DNA of 35,538 nt from Deltaproteobacteria bacterium (lineage in GTDB: Bacteria; Desulfobacterota; Desulfobacteria; Desulfobacterales; UBA5852): the NCBI GenBank assembly GCA_020444045.1, contig JAHLLS010000038.1:1-35538 (forward strand). Reading direction: 5' to 3'. The position numbers were made by a program, and so were the translations under genes. How positions within the stretch are numbered: position 1 is the stretch's first letter; every line of letters starts with the position of its first letter. The notes below the pieces were generated by a model. It ran no database searches and was not told where the DNA came from. It worked only from the letters and a program-made list of their open reading frames with translations. Below, in pieces: positions 22,565 through 30,131 of this stretch.

Positions 22565-22870
22565 CTGTTTACCACGAAGTGCACGAAGAGACACAAAGAA
22601 AACAAATTTTTGGACACAGATGAACACAGATAGACCCTGATATAAAAAGAAAAACCAGATAATAACATGAAGGTCATGAAGAGCTTGAAGGGTAAAACAA
22701 AATATCACGACGCATAAAATCACAGATCCATATTTACACCCTAATAATTATGCTTTTCTCTAATTGAATTTGTCGCCGACAAATTCAATTCTTCATGATC
22801 TTCATGCCCTTCATGGTAAATTTCATTTCAGTGTTTTATCCGTGTTCACCTGTGTTAATCAGCGTCCGAT
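22565..22870. repeat. Spacer with full 13-bp hairpin and A/B arms
   Basis: Forward A (ACGAAG type) at about 22569-22598, forward B at 22612-22645, forward A at 22666-22692, hairpin AATTGAATTTGTC/GACAAATTCAATT (22762-22790) contiguous with reversed A (22791-22818), and reversed B (22837-22868). The last repeat base is about 12 bases from the TetR start codon. Confidence 0.9.
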
Positions 22871-22881
22871 TAAGGTTATCA

Positions 22882-23571
22882 ATGAATTACCAGGAATTCC
22901 AACAAACCATCGACATCTCCAAAGATCATCTTTACCGGGAGATCTACCTGGCCAACCGCGACCAGATTCAGGTCAAGAAGGAAAAAACCGTTATCCGCAA
23001 TCTGTCCCGCATCTTCAATGCCGCCCTGAAAATCAGCAACGAAAAAGGGTTCCAGGCCATGAGCATGCGGGACTTCAGCAAAGAAACCGGACTCAGCATG
23101 GGCGCCCTGTACTCTTATTTCGCCAGCAAGGACGAATTGCTGGACATGCTACTGCGCCAGGGGCGCCAACTGGTATTGCGTATCCTGCGCCAACACATCC
23201 AGCCCATCGGCGACCCGGTCGTCAAACTGGAAACCGCCATCCGTATCCATATTTATCTTAGCGAAGCCCTCCAGCCCTGGTTCTATTTTTCCTTTATGGA
23301 AGCCAAGAACATGAGTCCCAGCGAAAAGGAAAAAACGGTTGCCAGCGAGCTCTATACCGACCAAATCTTTGCCGACATACTCATGGAGGGACAGGCCGCC
23401 GGCCAGTTTGCGCCGCGCGACCCCCAACAAAGCGCCGGCGGTATCAAAGCGCTGCTGCAGGACTGGTATGTGAAACGCTGGAAATATGCCAAGCGCCAGA
23501 CCGCCGTTGATCAGTATGCGGACTTTATTGTTGAATTCGTGATGGCCTACCATCGCACACCATCAACCTGA
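22882..23571 (+). CDS. TetR/AcrR-family transcriptional regulator
   Basis: A 229-residue regulator from ATG 22882; the upstream in-frame extension is translated repeat and is rejected. An unusually long N-terminal extension (about 37 residues, rich in charged residues) precedes the TetR DNA-binding domain: FNAALKISNEKGFQAMSMRD, then FSKETGLSMGALYSYFASKD ending in ELLDMLL. The C-terminal ligand domain is divergent, as usual. It is followed after 36 bp by the APH-kinase gene, the only close gene pair in the cluster. It likely represses the acyl-CoA catabolic genes and responds to an acyl-CoA; a candidate operator is the palindrome at 16710-16723. Confidence 0.9.
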   Translation: MNYQEFQQTIDISKDHLYREIYLANRDQIQVKKEKTVIRNLSRIFNAALKISNEKGFQAMSMRDFSKETGLSMGALYSYFASKDELLDMLLRQGRQLVLRILRQHIQPIGDPVVKLETAIRIHIYLSEALQPWFYFSFMEAKNMSPSEKEKTVASELYTDQIFADILMEGQAAGQFAPRDPQQSAGGIKALLQDWYVKRWKYAKRQTAVDQYADFIVEFVMAYHRTPST

Positions 23572-23607
23572 CGCCTTGTTTCGCAACAAATCGAAAGGAT
23601 ACCGGCA

Positions 23608-24675
23608 ATGGATTTAGCCGACCAATCACAGCCGATCCGTCCGGATGAGGGCTTTGACGAAAGCGCGCTGGAAGCCTTCCTAAAAGACAGCCTGCCGAAT
23701 CTCAGTGGGCGGCTGATCGTCCACCAGTTTCCAAGCGGGTTCTCCAACCTCACCTACCACCTGCGCTTCGGTGACCGCGAATTCGTGATGCGTCGCCCCC
23801 CTTTCGGCACTAAAGCCAAAAGCGCGCATGACATGAAGCGCGAATACACCATCCTCAAGGCTTTGAAACCTTTTTACCCCTATTGCCCCGAGCCGTTGGC
23901 CTACACGGAAGATCCTTCGATACTGGGGTGCCCCTTTTACGTCATGGAACGCCTGCGGGGAATCATTCTGCGCAAAAACCTTCCCACTGGTCTGACTTTC
24001 ACTCCGGTTGAGATGAGGCAACTGTGCGAAACTTTACTGGATGTCCTCGTTGAACTGCACCAGATTGACTATCACGAAGCCGGCCTGGGAGATCTGGGGC
24101 ATCCCCAGGGCTATGTCCGCCGGCAGGTAGAAGGCTGGAGCAAACGCTACCGCAACGCCCGCACGGAGGATGCACCCGACTTCGAAGCGGTCATGAGCTG
24201 GCTGGCCACCGAGATGCCTTCGGATACGCCATTGCCTACCATCATCCACAACGACTACCGATTCGACAACGTGGTGCTCGATGAAGCCGCGCCGCAGAAC
24301 ATCATCGGTGTCCTGGACTGGGAGATGGCCACCGTGGGTGACCCCCTCATGGACCTGGGCAACACGCTGGCATATTGGGTCCAGGCCGACGACCCGGAAG
24401 AGTCCCAGTTGATGCGCCTCATGCCCACCCATCTGGAAGGCGCCCTGACACGTCGTGAACTGGTGAAACGCTATATGTCGAAAACCGGCCGCACGGCGGA
24501 CGATTTTGCATTTTACAGTGCGTTCGGATTATTCCGATTAGCGGTCATCGCCCAGCAAATTTATTACCGCTACTTTCACGGCCAGACCAAAGATGAACGC
24601 TTCAAGATGCTCATCTTCGGGGTGCATGTGCTCGAAAAAGCGGCCAAGCGGGTCATGAATGAGGGGTTTTATTGA
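23608..24675 (+). CDS. APH-family kinase, ACAD10/ACAD11 N-terminal-domain type
   Basis: A 355-residue aminoglycoside phosphotransferase-fold kinase. The catalytic loop is HNDYRFDN at residues 214-221 (Asp216 base, Asn221 metal ligand) and the metal-binding segment is LDWEMATVGDP (Asp237). The N-lobe has SGFSNLTYHLRFGDREFVMR, and the NFxVxR-like positions resemble ACAD10/ACAD11 kinases more than antibiotic-resistance enzymes. In Pseudomonas levulinate catabolism a kinase of this type (LvaA) phosphorylates the 4-hydroxyl of 4-hydroxyacyl-CoA. It follows the TetR gene by 36 bp and shares the locus with an ACAD11-like dehydrogenase, so the same chemistry is likely here. A GAAAGGA site precedes the ATG. 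Confidence 0.85.
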   Translation: MDLADQSQPIRPDEGFDESALEAFLKDSLPNLSGRLIVHQFPSGFSNLTYHLRFGDREFVMRRPPFGTKAKSAHDMKREYTILKALKPFYPYCPEPLAYTEDPSILGCPFYVMERLRGIILRKNLPTGLTFTPVEMRQLCETLLDVLVELHQIDYHEAGLGDLGHPQGYVRRQVEGWSKRYRNARTEDAPDFEAVMSWLATEMPSDTPLPTIIHNDYRFDNVVLDEAAPQNIIGVLDWEMATVGDPLMDLGNTLAYWVQADDPEESQLMRLMPTHLEGALTRRELVKRYMSKTGRTADDFAFYSAFGLFRLAVIAQQIYYRYFHGQTKDERFKMLIFGVHVLEKAAKRVMNEGFY

Positions 24676-24683
24676 AAACCATT

Positions 24684-24957
24684 ATAGGACACTGATGCAC
24701 ACAGATAAACACGGATAAAGCAACAAAAGATAATTTACCATGAAGGACATGAAGCGCCTGATGGGGTAAGGTCAAAACCGAAAAGACATTCACCACAAAG
24801 GCCACGAAGAGCTCGAAGGTATAAAAAATAGCAAAAGACTTTTTCACCATGAAGGACATGAAGATCCTGAAGAAAACATTTTTTAATCTGTGTTCATCTG
24901 CGTTAATCTGTGTCCCCTATTCTTTTCTTCGTGATCTTCGTGCCCTTCGTGGTAATC
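24684..24957. repeat. Inverted B-A-A-A-B-A spacer
   Basis: Forward B at about 24686-24718; forward A at about 24735-24763, 24790-24819 and 24845-24874; reversed B at about 24886-24915; reversed A of CGTGAAG type at about 24925-24955. No central hairpin survives. The gap 24676-24991 has no gene. Confidence 0.88.
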
Positions 24958-24991
24958 GTTTTGGATATTCGCTTCTTATAAGGGGGTCAAT

Positions 24992-26053
24992 ATGAGTGAT
25001 GTATACAAAAAACTGCGGCAGCGTCTTGATGACATGGCAACCGGCTATCCACCGTCGGCAAACGGGGTGGAAATCAAGATTCTGAAGCGCCTCTTCTCTG
25101 AGGCCGACGCTGAAATGTTTTTGATGATGACGCCGATGTTAGAAACCCCGGAAACTGTGGCCGAACGTCTCAATCTCGATCCGGCTCAGACTGCCACCCA
25201 CCTTGAGGACATGGCCTACCGGGGGCTTCTCTTTCGCCAGCGCAAGGCCGACATGGTGCGCTATGCCACGATCCCGTTTGTGGTTGGGGTCTTCGAATTC
25301 CAGCTCAAGAAAGTCGACAAAGACCTGGCCAACGACCTGCAGGCCTACTACGAGGAGGCCTTGGGGAAAACTTTTGCCGCATACAATACCGCCGTCATGC
25401 GAACCATCCCGATCAATCGCCGGTTGGTGGAAGAATGGCCGGTGGCGCCCTACGAAGATGTGCTCAGCATATTCGACCAACAGAAAACCATTGCGGTGGC
25501 GCCCTGCATCTGCCGGACCACCCAGAAGAAGCTCGGCAAGGGCTGCGGCAAACCCCTGGAGGCCTGTTTCCTGTTCGGTTCCCACGCCCAGTACTATGTG
25601 GACAACCACATGGGACGATTTATCGACAAGGAGGAAGCAAAAGAACTTGTGAAAATAAACGAAGCCGCCGGCCTTGTGATGCAGCCGTTCAACTCCCAGC
25701 ATGTGGGCGGCATGTGCAGTTGCTGCGGGGATTGCTGCGGCATTCTGCGGTCTCTTAAAAAGCAGCCCGTGCCGGCCGCCGCCGTCAAAAGCAACTACTA
25801 CGCCGTCGTTGAGGAAACCGACTGCATCGGCTGCGAAGCCTGCATCGACCGCTGCCAGATGGATGCCGTTGCCATGCAGGACGACATCGCGCAGATCGAC
25901 CTGGATCGCTGCATCGGCTGCGGGCTTTGCGTCACCACCTGCCCGTCGGAAGCGCTGCGCCTGGTGAAAAAATCCGACGATCAACTCTACGAGCCCCCCG
26001 CCTCCGGCATGGAGACCTACATCCGCATCGCCCAGGAACGCGGCAAAATGTGA
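24992..26053 (+). CDS. Multi-cluster [4Fe-4S] protein with winged-helix-like N-terminus
   Basis: A 353-residue protein. Residues about 25-100 look like a winged-helix module (EIKILKRLFSEADAEMF, then TVAERLNLDPAQTATHLEDM). Nine Cys follow in two groups: C172, C174, C185, C192 (APCICRTTQKKLGKGCGKPL) and C242, C244, C245, C248, C249 (GGMCSCCGDCCG). The C-terminus is a classical two-[4Fe-4S] ferredoxin: C278-C281-C284-C288 and C307-C310-C313-C317. It is likely an electron-transfer protein, perhaps linking ETF or acyl-CoA oxidation to low-potential carriers. Homologues with this layout occur in sulfate reducers but no function is established. A GGGGG-containing ribosome site precedes ATG 24992. 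The flanks are repeat spacers, so its operon partners are uncertain. Confidence 0.82.
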   Translation: MSDVYKKLRQRLDDMATGYPPSANGVEIKILKRLFSEADAEMFLMMTPMLETPETVAERLNLDPAQTATHLEDMAYRGLLFRQRKADMVRYATIPFVVGVFEFQLKKVDKDLANDLQAYYEEALGKTFAAYNTAVMRTIPINRRLVEEWPVAPYEDVLSIFDQQKTIAVAPCICRTTQKKLGKGCGKPLEACFLFGSHAQYYVDNHMGRFIDKEEAKELVKINEAAGLVMQPFNSQHVGGMCSCCGDCCGILRSLKKQPVPAAAVKSNYYAVVEETDCIGCEACIDRCQMDAVAMQDDIAQIDLDRCIGCGLCVTTCPSEALRLVKKSDDQLYEPPASGMETYIRIAQERGKM

Positions 26054-26482
26054 TGGGACACGGATGAACACGGATGAACACAGATCAAGAAAATAATTGC
26101 TACCACGAAGGACACGAAGATCACGAAGTGGAAATCCTGTAGAAACGCTTTTTTACGATGAAACGCATTGAGATGATGTCGATTTATAAAAAATCTTTTT
26201 ATGTGATGTGCTGGAATCCGTTTTAATCTGCGTTTCATTCGTTTTTCTTCGCTGTCTTGGCGTCCTTCGTGGTGAATATAAGCAACTTTTGCCGTGGCCT
26301 TCTCTGTTACAACTTTTGGGATGATGTTTTTATCTGCGCGTATCAGCGTTCATCAGTGTCCAATAATTTTGGCCTCGTGGCCCTTCGCGGTGAAGCGCTT
26401 TACGCTTTTGACGTTAACTTCTTCATGCCCTTCATGTTCTTCATGGTAAATATATTTTTGTCCGTGCAAACCTGTGGCTAAT
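26054..26482. repeat. Long inverted spacer before the acyl-CoA synthetase gene
   Basis: Forward B (26057-26089) starts right after the stop codon, followed by forward A (26100-26128). Reversed elements follow: B-like (26220-26236), A (26245-26275), B (26329-26362), a degenerate A (about 26372-26394), A (26421-26449) and B-like (26458-26480). Several reverse arms sit against few forward arms, so this spacer has grown asymmetrically. No gene is present. Confidence 0.85.
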
Positions 26483-26502
26483 CCATACGCAAAGGATACC
26501 TA

Positions 26503-28635
26503 ATGCCTGAGAACCCTCTCCACACGATCATGGCCCCGCGCTCCATCGCCATTGTGGGAGCCAGCAACAATCCCACCAAGATGGGCACCATCCAGTACCT
26601 AAACCTTCGGCACAGCGGATTCCCCGGGCCGGTCTACCCCATCCATCCCAAAGAAAACCAGATTTTTGGGGTCGAAGCCTATCCGCAGATCGAGGATCTG
26701 CCGGAAGTACCCGATCTGGCCATGCTGGTGGTGCCCGGCCACCTGGTGGTGGATATGATCGAACGCTTCGGCGCGCTTGGCACCCGCCATGCCGTTATCA
26801 TCACGGCCGGGTTCAAGGAGACTGGTCAAGACGGCGTGGCCCGCGAGGCGGCTCTCATGCAGGCCGCCCAGGCACATGGGTTGCGCTTTCTTGGGCCCAA
26901 CTGCATGGGCCTGGTCAATACCCACCTGCCCCTCAATGTAACGGCGGCCCCCCTGATTTCCCCGCCCGGCCACCTCAGCATCGTCTCTCAAAGCGGCACC
27001 TACATCACCCAGACGCTCCAATACCTGCACGAGCGTGGGGTGCGTTTGAACAAGGCGGTAAGTGTCGGCAACGAGGCCAGCATCGACATCGTGGATGTTC
27101 TGGAATTCCTGGCGGAAGACCCCGAAACCAAGGCCATCGGCATGTATATCGAGTGCATTCGCCGTCCCGGTGATTTCCTTGCAGCTACCCGGCGCATAAC
27201 CCGACGCATTCCGATTATCGCACAATATGTGGGTGGGACCGCCGCCGGCGCCCGTTCGGGCTCCAGCCACACGGGCGCTCTGGCCGGTTCGGATGACATC
27301 TACGACGGCCTCTTCAAGCAGGCCGGCATCATACGGGCCCAATCCATCGAGGATGTCTACCGGATCGGGCAAGCGCTGTCCAGCCAGCCGCTGCCGGCCG
27401 GCAAGCGCGTGGCCATTCTGACCAACTCCGGCGGCCCGGGTACGGCCATGGCTGACACCCTGGACCGCATGGGCATGGCGGTACCGGCCTTCAGTGCGGC
27501 CCTGCAGGAAAAGCTGCAGACGCTCCTGCCGGGCCACGCCAGCACGGCCAACCCGGTTGACCTGACCTTCCATGTCGACATGACCCTGATGGCCGAGACC
27601 CTGCCGGAAGCGCTCCTGTCTTCAAACGAAGTGGATGCCCTGCTGATTCACGGCATCATGGACACCGGCTGGGCCGATCTGGCCTATCCGGTCTTCAAGG
27701 ATATCTTCAAAATCAGCCGCGAAGACTTTCGCAATAGCCTGAACGCCAATGTCGCGGATCTTCTCGACATGCCCTCGCGCTTTCAGAAACCGGTGATCAT
27801 CTCTTCTTTTTTCGGGCGCCAAGATCAAGCGGCGCGTCGTCTCCAGGACGGCGGCATCCCGGTTTTCGACAGCCCTGAAAAAGCCGCCGCCGCTATGGCA
27901 ACCCTCCACACCTATCGCACCATTCAATCCAAAGCGGCGACACCCGCGGTGTCACATCGCCCTGTGCCGAAAACATCACCAACGATGTTGGATCGCGTCC
28001 CAATTCAAGACTGGAATGAATACGATGCCAAGGAAATGCTGCGGACCTTTGGCGTGCCCACATGTCATGAAATCCTGGTCGAATCGGTCGAGGCCGCACG
28101 GCAAGCCGCCCACACGATCGGGTTTCCCGTTGCGGTCAAAGGCTGCCATGCGACCCTGGCCCATAAAACCGAGCGGGGTCTCGTCCACCTGGACCTGGCC
28201 TCTGACGCCGCGGTCACAGCGGCCTGTGAATCCATCCAAAAAGAAGCCGGAGAAGCGGCCTTCCTGGTTTGCGAAATGGTTCGCGGCAAACGGGAATTCA
28301 TTGCCGGCGTCCATCGCCACCCCGGGTTCCCGCCATCGGTGCTATTCGGTTTAGGCGGTATCTTTGCCGAAGCGCTCCAGGATACAGCCATCCGGCTGGC
28401 GCCTTTGACGCTATCCGAAGCCCTGGACCAGATTGACGCTATCCGCTCGCAGGCGCTGCTTGACGCCCACCGTGGCCGGCCGGCCGTGGACCGCAAGGCC
28501 CTGGCGCAGATCCTGGTCAACATCGGCCAACTGGCGCTGGATTTCCCGCAAATCGAAGCGATCGACCTGAATCCCATTCTCATCCGGGATGGTCAGCCGG
28601 TAGTGGTCGATGCGCTGTTTGAACAAAAGAAATAG
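26503..28635 (+). CDS. ADP-forming acyl-CoA synthetase (acetate--CoA ligase family)
   Basis: A 710-residue fused alpha-beta NDP-forming acyl-CoA synthetase. Residues about 10-135 are the CoA-binding domain (SIAIVGASNNPTKMG, GPNCMGLVN). The succinyl-CoA-synthetase-like flavodoxin domains follow, with the phosphorylatable His256 in SSHTGALAGSD. Residues about 500-700 are the ATP-grasp domain (YDAKEMLRTFGVPTCHEI, GFPVAVKGCHATLAHKTERG, LFGLGGIFAEAL). It makes acyl-CoA from acid, ATP and CoA, or runs in reverse to conserve energy as ATP. Here it probably activates the acid substrate of the cluster. An AAGGA site precedes the ATG. The stop codon directly abuts a family B repeat. Confidence 0.92.
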   Translation: MPENPLHTIMAPRSIAIVGASNNPTKMGTIQYLNLRHSGFPGPVYPIHPKENQIFGVEAYPQIEDLPEVPDLAMLVVPGHLVVDMIERFGALGTRHAVIITAGFKETGQDGVAREAALMQAAQAHGLRFLGPNCMGLVNTHLPLNVTAAPLISPPGHLSIVSQSGTYITQTLQYLHERGVRLNKAVSVGNEASIDIVDVLEFLAEDPETKAIGMYIECIRRPGDFLAATRRITRRIPIIAQYVGGTAAGARSGSSHTGALAGSDDIYDGLFKQAGIIRAQSIEDVYRIGQALSSQPLPAGKRVAILTNSGGPGTAMADTLDRMGMAVPAFSAALQEKLQTLLPGHASTANPVDLTFHVDMTLMAETLPEALLSSNEVDALLIHGIMDTGWADLAYPVFKDIFKISREDFRNSLNANVADLLDMPSRFQKPVIISSFFGRQDQAARRLQDGGIPVFDSPEKAAAAMATLHTYRTIQSKAATPAVSHRPVPKTSPTMLDRVPIQDWNEYDAKEMLRTFGVPTCHEILVESVEAARQAAHTIGFPVAVKGCHATLAHKTERGLVHLDLASDAAVTAACESIQKEAGEAAFLVCEMVRGKREFIAGVHRHPGFPPSVLFGLGGIFAEALQDTAIRLAPLTLSEALDQIDAIRSQALLDAHRGRPAVDRKALAQILVNIGQLALDFPQIEAIDLNPILIRDGQPVVVDALFEQKK

Positions 28636-28668
28636 GACACAGATGAACACTGATGACACAGATCGAAG
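28634..28668 (+). repeat. Forward family B arm left of the second GxxExxY gene
   Basis: ATAGGACACAGATGAACACT and GATGACACAGATC; the first bases overlap the stop codon of the acyl-CoA synthetase gene. Confidence 0.88.
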
Positions 28669-28702
28669 GGATCAGTAAAAACCCACATCAGGAGAACACA
28701 GC

Positions 28703-29082
28703 GTGGCCTATAAACATGAAGAATTGACGCGCCATATTATTGAAATCTTTTATAAAGTTTATAACGCGCTGAGCTATGGCTTTTAGAAAAAGTCTACGAA
28801 AATGCACTCGTGATAGAATATAAAAATTCAGGCTTGGATGCCAAACCTAAAGCACCTATTAAAGTCGTATACGACCGGCAAATCGTGGGTGAATACTATA
28901 TCGATCTTCTGATCGAAGATTGCGTCATCGTCGAAATCAAGGCCGTTAAATCCCTGTTGAAAGAGCATGAAGCACAGTTGCTCAACTATTTGAAAGCATC
29001 AAGAATGGAAGTGGGACTACTATTAAATTTTGGACCAAAACCACAAATTACCCGAAAAATATTCGATAACCATAGAAAGTAA
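28703..29082 (+). pseudogene. Frameshifted GxxExxY family gene between inverted family B arms
   Basis: The first frame starts at GTG 28703 behind GGAG (28691) and gives MAYKHEELTRHIIEIFYKVY, NALSYGF, then TAG at 28784. The family motif here is YGFLEKVYENA. Adding one T to the TTTT run at 28781-28784 restores Leu-Glu-Lys-Val and continues in the downstream frame through VGEYYIDLLIEDCVIVEIKA, HEAQLLNYLKASRMEVGLLL and FGPKPQITRKIFDN to the stop at 29080-29082. D...ExK of the PD-(D/E)XK fold and the rest of the protein are intact. It therefore carries a single-base deletion (or a sequencing error) in an otherwise well-kept gene. An ATG at 28810 could start a truncated product. It lies exactly between a forward and a reversed B arm. 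Confidence 0.88.
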
Positions 29083-29102
29083 ATACTGTCGACTGCTCAT
29101 AC

Positions 29103-29136
29103 TTATCTGTGTTCATCTGTGTTCATCTGTGTCCCA
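29103..29136 (-). repeat. Reversed family B arm forming the end of the rarD-like gene
   Basis: Three reversed B units (ATCTGTGTTCATCTGTG repeated) ending GTGTCCCATAT. It encodes the last residues of the minus-strand permease. Confidence 0.9.
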
Positions 29137-30053
29137 TATCTCGATTTCAACACGCGGCGATGGTAAATGACGGAATCGTAGGAATAAATCGCGAGCGCCG
29201 TCCATATCAGGCCGAAGGTCAGCAGCTGGGCCGGCAGGAGCGGTTCGTGGTAGACAAAGACCGCCAGAAGGAAGGTGCAGCTGGGAGCGGTGTACTGCAG
29301 AAACCCGACCGTAGCCAGACGCAGCAATTTGGTCCCCATGGTGAAGAGAAGCAAGGGTAGGCCGGTGACCAAAGCGGTCCCTATCAGCATGAGGGAGATC
29401 GTTGTTCCATCATGCAGGAATGCGCCGCGGCCGATGTGATCGAGATAAAGGAGATACGCGCTGGCCGGGATGGACAGCAGAAGCGTTTCCACGGTCAGCC
29501 CCACCAGCGGGCCGACAGAGGCGACCTTCCGGATCAAGCCGTAGAAGCCGAAACTGAACGCCAATGCCAGAGCGACCCAGGGAAACTGGCCATAGTTCAG
29601 AGTCAGATAGGTGACGCCCACCGCCGCCAGACCGACGGCCACAAGCTGGAGTCGGCGGAGACGCTCCTTGAGAAAAACAACCCCTAACAACACGTTGACA
29701 AGCGGGGCAATGTAATACCCCAGACTGGCCTGCAAAATATGACCGCTGTTGATGGCCCAAATATAAAGAAACCAGTTGACGCCCACGATCAGCGTGGTGA
29801 GTGATAGAATCAACAGGGTACGGCCGGATGTCAGTGCGCCGATCAGGTCCTTCAAATGCCCCTGAAGCAGGACCAGGGGGGCTAAAAAAACAAAAGACCA
29901 GATCATGCGGTGCATCAGGATTTCAAAAGCCGGCACGCTGGCCAGGGCTTTCCAGTAAATCGGGCTCAGGCCCCAGATGAGAAAAGCGGATGCCGCCAAT
30001 GCAACCCCCTGGGGTGGATCGGATGCATCGGTTGCCTGTGTTTGCCTTGGCAT
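29103..30053 (-). CDS. RarD-like EamA family permease
   Basis: A 316-residue membrane protein with about ten hydrophobic segments. It matches RarD-type members of the drug/metabolite transporter superfamily: ALAASAFLIWGLSPIYWKAL, EILMHRMIWSFVF, NWFLYIWAINSGHILQASLG, YYIAPLVNVLLGVVFLKERL and LLLFTMGTKLLRLATVGFLQ, followed by YTAPS. RarD is linked to chloramphenicol sensitivity in some hosts, but the physiological substrate is unclear. The last residues (GTQMNTDEHR) are translated family B repeat and are not part of the family. It is divergent from the HAD gene, with 78 bp between them. Start at MPRQTQATDASDPPQGVALA. Confidence 0.9.
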   Translation of the reverse strand: MPRQTQATDASDPPQGVALAASAFLIWGLSPIYWKALASVPAFEILMHRMIWSFVFLAPLVLLQGHLKDLIGALTSGRTLLILSLTTLIVGVNWFLYIWAINSGHILQASLGYYIAPLVNVLLGVVFLKERLRRLQLVAVGLAAVGVTYLTLNYGQFPWVALALAFSFGFYGLIRKVASVGPLVGLTVETLLLSIPASAYLLYLDHIGRGAFLHDGTTISLMLIGTALVTGLPLLLFTMGTKLLRLATVGFLQYTAPSCTFLLAVFVYHEPLLPAQLLTFGLIWTALAIYSYDSVIYHRRVLKSRYGTQMNTDEHR

Positions 30054-30131
30054 TGATAGAAATCCCTGGAGAACTTTGAAGTATAGGGGGCTGTCGTCCT
30101 CAACCCGTCAAGTCGCGCACCTTAAGCAATA

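Noticed and set aside
22795..22881. N-terminal extension of the TetR regulator
   Set aside because: The added residues are translated family A and B repeats; ATG 22882 precedes the natural protein.
8488..26449. Family A and B repeats as CRISPR arrays
   Set aside because: Units are 9-10 bp, directly adjacent, paired as inverted arms and without spacers or cas genes.
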